Below are positions 5,261 through 9,086 of a stretch of DNA of 9,086 nucleotides, piece after piece. The notes under the pieces were generated by a model. That model saw only the letters and a list, made by a program, of their open reading frames with translations, did not search any database and had not been told where the DNA came from. Both the position numbers and the translations under genes were made by a program. Origin of the DNA: Campylobacteraceae bacterium (GTDB lineage Bacteria > Campylobacterota > Campylobacteria > Campylobacterales > Sulfurovaceae); contig JALVWV010000222.1 in the NCBI GenBank assembly GCA_027023145.1, positions 1 to 9,086 on the forward strand. Reading direction: 5' to 3'. The first letter of the stretch is position 1, and every line of letters starts with the position of its first letter.

Positions 5261-6193
5261 CTATTCACTGGTGTTGCGCTGCTGATCCAGCCACACCATA
5301 ATCCCTTTCTGGGCATGGAGGCGGTTTTCAGCTTCGGTAAAGATCACGTCGGCATGTTTCTCGAACGTCTCTTCGCTCACCTCATAGCCGCGGTAAGCCG
5401 GGAGGCAGTGGAGGAAGATCGCGTCGTCTTTGGCGTGCGCCATGAGGGGTTCGTTGACTTGATACCCTTCGAAATCTTTGATGCGCTGGGCTTTTTCCTC
5501 TTCCTGCCCCATGCTCACCCATGTATCGGTAGTGACGACATCGCAGCCGGACACGGCGGCAACCGGATCATCACCGAAGAGGAGTTTAGCACCGCTTGTT
5601 TCGGCCAGCTTTTGAGCCTCAGAGACAATCTGAGGATCACACTGGTACGCTTCAGGAGTCGCAATGCGCAGCTCAAAGCCAAGGACCGCTGCCAGATAAA
5701 GCCAGCTGTGTGCCATGTTGTTCCCGTCTCCGATGTAGGCGCAGACGGGGTTGTCCCCTTTGCCAAACTCCAGCATGGTCAAATAGTCCGTCATCAGCTG
5801 TACCGGGTGGTAACTGTCGGTCAAGCCGTTAATAACCGGAACACGTGAATAACGGGCAAATTCTTCGAGATCGGATTGTTTGTATGTGCGGATCATCACC
5901 ATATCAAGCATGCGACTGATGACACGGGCGGTGTCTCTGAGCGGTTCACCGCGTCCAAGCTGGAGATCGGTAGAGGAGAGGAAGAGCCCTACCCCGCCGA
6001 GCTGATAAATCCCCGTCTCGAAGCTGACCCGTGTGCGGGTCGAACTCTTCTCGAAGATCATCCCGAGTGTTTGGTGCTCGAGGTAGGGGATGTATTCGTG
6101 TTGCTTCGTCTGGGCTTTGATGGTGCGAGCCAGCTCGATCATCTCGAGCAGCTCTTCAGCGGTAAAGTCCCGAAGGGTCAAAAAGTGTCGCAT
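5261..6193 (-). CDS. argF: Ornithine carbamoyltransferase (anabolic)
   Basis: This enzyme transfers the carbamoyl group of carbamoyl phosphate to ornithine to make citrulline in arginine biosynthesis. It is a cytoplasmic trimer in known members. The product has 310 residues, the usual length. Carbamoyl-phosphate binding is shown by STRTR (51-55) and by the HPVQ motif (129-132, HPCQ in many members). The ornithine site is shown by DTWVSMGQE (SMG loop at 227-229) and LHCLP (261-265). The ATG at 6193 has AGAGAGG 5 bp upstream. A longer frame to 6259 has no ribosome binding site and would add 22 unconserved residues. The last codons and stop (AGT GAA TAG) coincide with one copy of the heptamer repeat seen near hemN. 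The gap to gdhA is 73 bp and holds its own promoter-like sequence. Confidence 0.96.
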   Translation of the reverse strand: MRHFLTLRDFTAEELLEMIELARTIKAQTKQHEYIPYLEHQTLGMIFEKSSTRTRVSFETGIYQLGGVGLFLSSTDLQLGRGEPLRDTARVISRMLDMVMIRTYKQSDLEEFARYSRVPVINGLTDSYHPVQLMTDYLTMLEFGKGDNPVCAYIGDGNNMAHSWLYLAAVLGFELRIATPEAYQCDPQIVSEAQKLAETSGAKLLFGDDPVAAVSGCDVVTTDTWVSMGQEEEKAQRIKDFEGYQVNEPLMAHAKDDAIFLHCLPAYRGYEVSEETFEKHADVIFTEAENRLHAQKGIMVWLDQQRNTSE

Positions 6194-6205
6194 GGGAACC
6201 TCTCT

Positions 6206-6251
6206 TTCCGCACGCTGAGTGTGCGGGAAAATCAAAGAGAGTATTTTACCA
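6206..6251 (-). promoter_or_regulatory. Candidate argF promoter with leader hairpin
   Basis: On the minus strand TGGTAAAAT (6251-6243) is an extended -10 element, placed 16 bp after the gdhA stop. Between it and the argF start lies CCGCAC-ACTCAGC-GTGCGG (6226-6208), a 6-bp GC-rich stem ending 8 bp before the AGAGAGG site. The hairpin could be a weak gdhA terminator, an mRNA stabiliser or a leader regulator. It has no T-run directly after it. I see no clear arginine-repressor box. Confidence 0.45.
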
Positions 6252-6266
6252 TAAAACAAATGAGGG

Positions 6267-7628
6267 CTATACCGCTCCCTGATCGATCATCGCATCGGCT
6301 ACTTTTTGGAACCCGGCAATGTTGGCTCCAACAATGAGGTTACCGGGGTGGCCATAAGCTTCGGCCGTCTCGTGGGCAGTATTGAAAATATTTTTCATGA
6401 TCTCGAACAGTTTGGTGTCCACTTCAGCAAAGCTCCAATGCTCCATGCTGGCGTTTTGCGCCATTTCAAGTTGGCTGACAGCCACTCCGCCAGCGTTGGC
6501 CGCTTTGGCCGGACCAAAAAAGACATCGTGCTCCTGCAGATAGGCAACTGCATCGGGAGTAGTGGGCATGTTGGCACCTTCGTTGACGAGGCGGCATCCA
6601 TGTGCTACCAGGTGCTTGGCGTCGACCAAATTCAACTCATTCTGCGTAGCACTCGGGAACGCTACATCACAGGGGATGCTCCAGACAGCATGCCCCCCTT
6701 CAGGGTAGCTGTGGAGGGGGACATAGGTGGCATCCGTATGCAACCGCGCATACTCTTCAAGGGAGCCCCGGTTGACTTCCTTGATCGCTTTGAGTGTTTC
6801 GATGTTGATACCGCTAGGATGGTGGATCGTCCCTTTGCTGTCACTGCAGGAGACGGGAATGGCTCCCATACTCTGAAGCTTCTCAATCGTATAGATAGCG
6901 ACATTCCCTGAACCGGAAACGGTACAGGTTTTCCCTTTGAGTTCCATGCCGTTGGCGTTGAGGATATTTTCAGCGAAATAGACTGAGCCGTATCCGGTCG
7001 CTTCGGTGCGAGTGTTGGAGCCGCCCCATCGGAGATTTTTCCCGGTCAGAATCCCTTCAAAACGCCCGGTAAGTTTCTTGTACTGGCCAAAGAGGTACCC
7101 GATCTCACGAGCCCCCACGCCGATATCGCCAGCCGGGACATCGTGAGTCTGACCGATGTGGCGGTAGAGCTCATTCATGTACGATTGTGTGAAACGCATC
7201 ACTTCGTTGTCGCTTTTCCCTTTGGGGTCAAAGTTGCTGCCCCCTTTGCCACCACCAATGCCCAATCCTGTCAGTGCATTTTTGAATATCTGCTCGAAGC
7301 CGAGAAATTTGATAATCCCGAGATTGACACTGGGGTGGAAGCGTAAGCCCCCTTTGTACGGTCCAAGCGTAGAGCTGAACTGAACGCGATAGCCCAGATT
7401 GGTTTGAGGTTTACCAGCATCATCAATCCAGACAACCCGGAAAATAATCGTCCGCTCAGGGATGACGATACGGTGTAGAATATTGTGCTCGATGTATTTG
7501 GGATCCTCTTCGAGAAGTGGACGCAACGAGTGGAGTACCTCTTCTGCTGCTTGGTAAAATTCCACCTGACCTGGGGAACTGACTTGGATATCGTGGAGAA
7601 CGGTTTCGACGTATTCTTGCGCGGTCAT
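6267..7628 (-). CDS. gdhA: NADP-type glutamate dehydrogenase
   Basis: This enzyme forms glutamate from 2-oxoglutarate and ammonia, most likely with NADPH, and so feeds nitrogen into the pathways of neighbouring genes such as argF. The product is 453 residues, the size of the hexameric bacterial GdhA, and it follows E. coli GdhA closely along its length. GPYKGGLRFHPSVNL (89-103) is the glutamate-binding region. LGIGGGKGGSNFDPKGKS (122-139) is the family signature, with catalytic K128. VPAGDIGVGAREIG (164-177) includes the acidic catalytic residue. GSGNVA (239-244) is the Rossmann turn, and CSDSKGT (261-267) fits NADP specificity. The start is ATG at 7628 with AGGAG 8 bp upstream. The frame stays open to 7709 but upstream ATGs lack a ribosome site. 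It lies between hemB and argF. Confidence 0.96.
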   Translation of the reverse strand: MTAQEYVETVLHDIQVSSPGQVEFYQAAEEVLHSLRPLLEEDPKYIEHNILHRIVIPERTIIFRVVWIDDAGKPQTNLGYRVQFSSTLGPYKGGLRFHPSVNLGIIKFLGFEQIFKNALTGLGIGGGKGGSNFDPKGKSDNEVMRFTQSYMNELYRHIGQTHDVPAGDIGVGAREIGYLFGQYKKLTGRFEGILTGKNLRWGGSNTRTEATGYGSVYFAENILNANGMELKGKTCTVSGSGNVAIYTIEKLQSMGAIPVSCSDSKGTIHHPSGINIETLKAIKEVNRGSLEEYARLHTDATYVPLHSYPEGGHAVWSIPCDVAFPSATQNELNLVDAKHLVAHGCRLVNEGANMPTTPDAVAYLQEHDVFFGPAKAANAGGVAVSQLEMAQNASMEHWSFAEVDTKLFEIMKNIFNTAHETAEAYGHPGNLIVGANIAGFQKVADAMIDQGAV

Positions 7629-7656
7629 AATTAAGACTCCTGAAACATAGCAAGAT

Positions 7657-7678
7657 AAAAATTGTTGCAAACAGCAAC
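7657..7678 (-). other. Weak stem-loop with T-run between hemB and gdhA
   Basis: On the minus strand GTTGC-TGTTT-GCAAC (7678-7664) makes a 5-bp stem, followed by AA and TTTTT. It could be a weak hemB terminator or an attenuator only about 30 bp before gdhA. The rest of the 149-bp gap holds a 7-bp inverted repeat, TGTTAAT/ATTAACA (7686-7692 and 7724-7730). I see no convincing gdhA promoter. Confidence 0.25.
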
Positions 7679-7777
7679 GCATGAGTGTTAATCCATGTGA
7701 CGGATGCATCTGTAGGCATTCGTATTAACATTATTGTGCGTTTCCGAGGACTCCTTGTGGCGAGATAAAAGAGGAAG

Positions 7778-8752
7778 TTATCTCTGCTGGAGCAGCCGGG
7801 CTGCTTCTTGGGCATGGTACGTGATGATGATATCGGCTCCGGCACGTTTGAAGCCTAATAGCGTCTCCATCATCACCCGTTCGTAGTCGATTACGCCAGC
7901 TCGGGCAGCCATTTTGAGCATGGAGTATTCTCCGGAGACATTGTATACTGCCAGTGGGAGTGTCGTATGCTCCCGAACGTCGCGGATGATGTCCATGTAG
8001 GCTAGGGCAGGCTTGACCATGAGGATGTCGGCACCCTCCTGCTCATCAGTAACGCTCTCTGCGATCGCTTCCCGACGGTTAGCGGGGTTCATCTGGTAGC
8101 TGCGGCGATCCCCGAAACTCGGTGCTGACTCAGCCACATCACGAAACGGTCCGTAATAAGCTGAAGCGAACTTGCTCGAGTAGCTCATGATGGGCGTGTT
8201 GACGTATCCGGCGCCATCAAGCCCCCGGCGAATCGCCTGGATCATCCCATCCATCATCCCACTGGGAGCGATCATGTCGACACCCGATTTGGCGTGGACG
8301 ATGGCTTGTTTTGCGAGATTATCGAGGGTAATGTCGTTGTCGACCGTCTCAAGCACCGGGTCGAGGACACCACAATGGCCGTGATCGGTGTACTCACAGA
8401 AGCACAGATCGGTAATGACAAACATATCCGGATGCGCTGCCTTGATCGCACGTACCGCTTCGGCGATGATACCGTGCTCACACATCGCTTCGCTTCCGAC
8501 AGAGTCTTTGGTATCTGGAATTCCAAAAAGAATGATGGCATAGAGGCCAAGCGACTTGAGTGTATCGCACTCTTTGACCGCTTCGTCGATGCTCATCTGG
8601 TACACACCGGGCATGGATGCTACCTCGTCTCGAATCCCGCTGCCGCTACGGACAAAGAGCGGATAGATAAAGTCGTCGGTACTTAGGTGGGTCTCTTCGA
8701 GGAGATTGCGAAGCACCGGATTGATGCGCCGTCGTCGAAAACGGGTAAACAT
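7778..8752 (-). CDS. hemB: Delta-aminolevulinic acid dehydratase (porphobilinogen synthase)
   Basis: This enzyme condenses two 5-aminolevulinates into porphobilinogen, the second common step of tetrapyrrole synthesis, in the cytoplasm. The product is 324 residues, typical for the family. The opening MFTRFRRRRINPVLRNLL is the normal arm region. DLCFCEYTDHGHCG (115-128) carries C117, C119 and C127, the zinc-binding type of active site. The Schiff-base lysines are K194 (SYSSKFASAYYGPFR) and K247 (ILMVKPALAYMDII). PSGMMDGM (163-170) and YNVSGEYSML (270-279) are also family motifs. The ATG at 8752 has AAAGGA about 9 bp upstream. The gene diverges from ribA, sharing a 90-bp promoter region, and supplies the same pathway as hemN at the far end of this gene run. 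Confidence 0.97.
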   Translation of the reverse strand: MFTRFRRRRINPVLRNLLEETHLSTDDFIYPLFVRSGSGIRDEVASMPGVYQMSIDEAVKECDTLKSLGLYAIILFGIPDTKDSVGSEAMCEHGIIAEAVRAIKAAHPDMFVITDLCFCEYTDHGHCGVLDPVLETVDNDITLDNLAKQAIVHAKSGVDMIAPSGMMDGMIQAIRRGLDGAGYVNTPIMSYSSKFASAYYGPFRDVAESAPSFGDRRSYQMNPANRREAIAESVTDEQEGADILMVKPALAYMDIIRDVREHTTLPLAVYNVSGEYSMLKMAARAGVIDYERVMMETLLGFKRAGADIIITYHAQEAARLLQQR

Positions 8753-8782
8753 GGGCGGTTCCTTTGGAATAATCTTGCCGCT

Positions 8783-8788
8783 ATTCTA
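8783..8788 (-). promoter_or_regulatory. Candidate hemB -10 box
   Basis: TAGAAT on the minus strand, preceded by a T-rich stretch (TATTTTTTGGAG), is a good -10 candidate without a clear -35. Transcription would start near 8776 and give a leader of about 24 nt that includes the AAAGGA ribosome site. Confidence 0.5.
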
Positions 8789-8830
8789 CTCCAAAAAATA
8801 CTTAAGCATTATTAAATTATCTACTTTCGA

Positions 8831-8836
8831 TATAAT
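8831..8836 (+). promoter_or_regulatory. ribA -10 box directly before the start codon
   Basis: A perfect TATAAT lies with only 6 bp (TCCGGC) between it and the ribA ATG. Normal spacing puts the transcription start at about the A of the ATG, and no Shine-Dalgarno is present. No clear -35 is seen. The mRNA would then be leaderless. Confidence 0.6.
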
Positions 8837-8842
8837 TCCGGC

Positions 8843-9086
8843 ATGAAACACATCACTCTGTCCAACATCGCTGCTTTGCCGACCCGTCACGGTACCTTCA
8901 AAATCCAGGCCTTCAAAGAGGGGGAGCGTGAGCACCTCGCGGTCTTTACTGATCCCCTTCCAAAGACACCGCTGGTGCGTGTCCACTCCGAGTGCCTCAC
9001 CGGTGATGCACTCGGCTCACTCAAATGCGATTGCGGTGAACAGCTCGATGCTGCACTGGAGATGATCAATGCTGAAGGGGGGATGG
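8843..9086 (+). CDS. ribA: GTP cyclohydrolase II (partial, 3' end outside window)
   Basis: This enzyme opens GTP to 2,5-diamino-6-ribosylamino-pyrimidinone phosphate, formate and pyrophosphate at the start of riboflavin synthesis. The first 81 residues are visible, against about 190-200 in a complete enzyme. VRVHSECLTGDALGSLKCDCGEQL (45-68) is the family signature, with zinc ligands C51, C62 and C64 (C-x10-C-x-C). The N-terminus (SNIAALPTRHGTFKIQAF) lines up with stand-alone RibA, so there is no RibB domain in front. The ATG at 8843 is the only start fitting the family. It lacks a Shine-Dalgarno and follows a TATAAT at once. It diverges from hemB. Confidence 0.95.
   Translation, partial: MKHITLSNIAALPTRHGTFKIQAFKEGEREHLAVFTDPLPKTPLVRVHSECLTGDALGSLKCDCGEQLDAALEMINAEGGM

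Noticed and set aside
6194..6259. Longer ArgF start
   Set aside because: No ribosome binding site. It covers the candidate promoter and leader hairpin, and ATG 6193 matches the family start with AGAGAGG upstream.
7629..7709. Longer GdhA start at ATG 7709 or 7682
   Set aside because: The extra residues (MHPSHGLTLMRCC...) do not match the family and have no ribosome site, whereas ATG 7628 has AGGAG in place.
7456..7731. Frame starting MLIRMPTDAS between hemB and gdhA, with a hydrophobic stretch HALLFATIFILLCF
   Set aside because: It overlaps gdhA by more than 50 codons in another frame, the second half is a shadow of gdhA, and the nearest AAGGAG is too far from the ATG.

Overview
This window is a housekeeping stretch of a bacterial chromosome, most likely from the Campylobacterota (the former Epsilonproteobacteria), and possibly a Sulfurovum- or Nitratifractor-like free-living member. 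The evidence for this is threefold. The order hemN-argF-hemB with a divergent ribA is one I recall from Campylobacter jejuni. The tmRNA tag (ANNTDYRPALAVA) resembles the NNTDY-type tag of Helicobacter. Most promoters have a clear -10 box and a poor -35 box. The genus is inference. I see no mobile gene, CRISPR array, toxin-antitoxin pair or defence system.

Layout, left to right. The last 20 codons of a probable membrane protein (+) end at 63. It converges on hisG (-), with a small palindrome between them. hisG and the tmRNA gene ssrA (+) diverge from overlapping promoters, and about 100 bp of repeat-like hairpins and heptamers lie between the ssrA promoter and the mature 5' end. After ssrA come 337 bp without a convincing gene, then dnaX (+, TTG start). 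dnaX converges on hemN (-) across a pair of palindromes related to the one near hisG. The rest of the minus strand, in order of transcription, is hemB, gdhA, argF and hemN. ribA (+, cut by the window end) diverges from hemB with its -10 box only 6 bp before the ATG.

Biology. The genes serve core metabolism and replication. hisG is the first step of histidine synthesis, argF makes citrulline for arginine, gdhA assimilates ammonia into glutamate, hemB and hemN act in haem synthesis (hemN without oxygen), and ribA opens riboflavin synthesis. dnaX is the clamp-loader motor subunit and ssrA rescues stalled ribosomes. gdhA sits inside an otherwise familiar haem/arginine block.

The most interesting signals are not new genes. 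First, dnaX carries an in-frame A AAA AAG heptamer, a 5-nt spacer and a 6-bp hairpin just after the ATPase/oligomerisation part. This is the architecture of the E. coli dnaX frameshift that makes gamma, and it is followed further on by an A10 tract with stops in both other frames. Second, arrays of a TTCACTA-type heptamer next to a TCAAAA...TTTTGA hairpin occur in the ssrA leader and at the hemN start, where the hairpin contains both the ribosome binding site and the TTG start codon. Third, a REP/BIME-like palindrome family with a conserved ACTGAAGT core and compensating arms lies between convergent genes. Fourth, ribA is probably leaderless.
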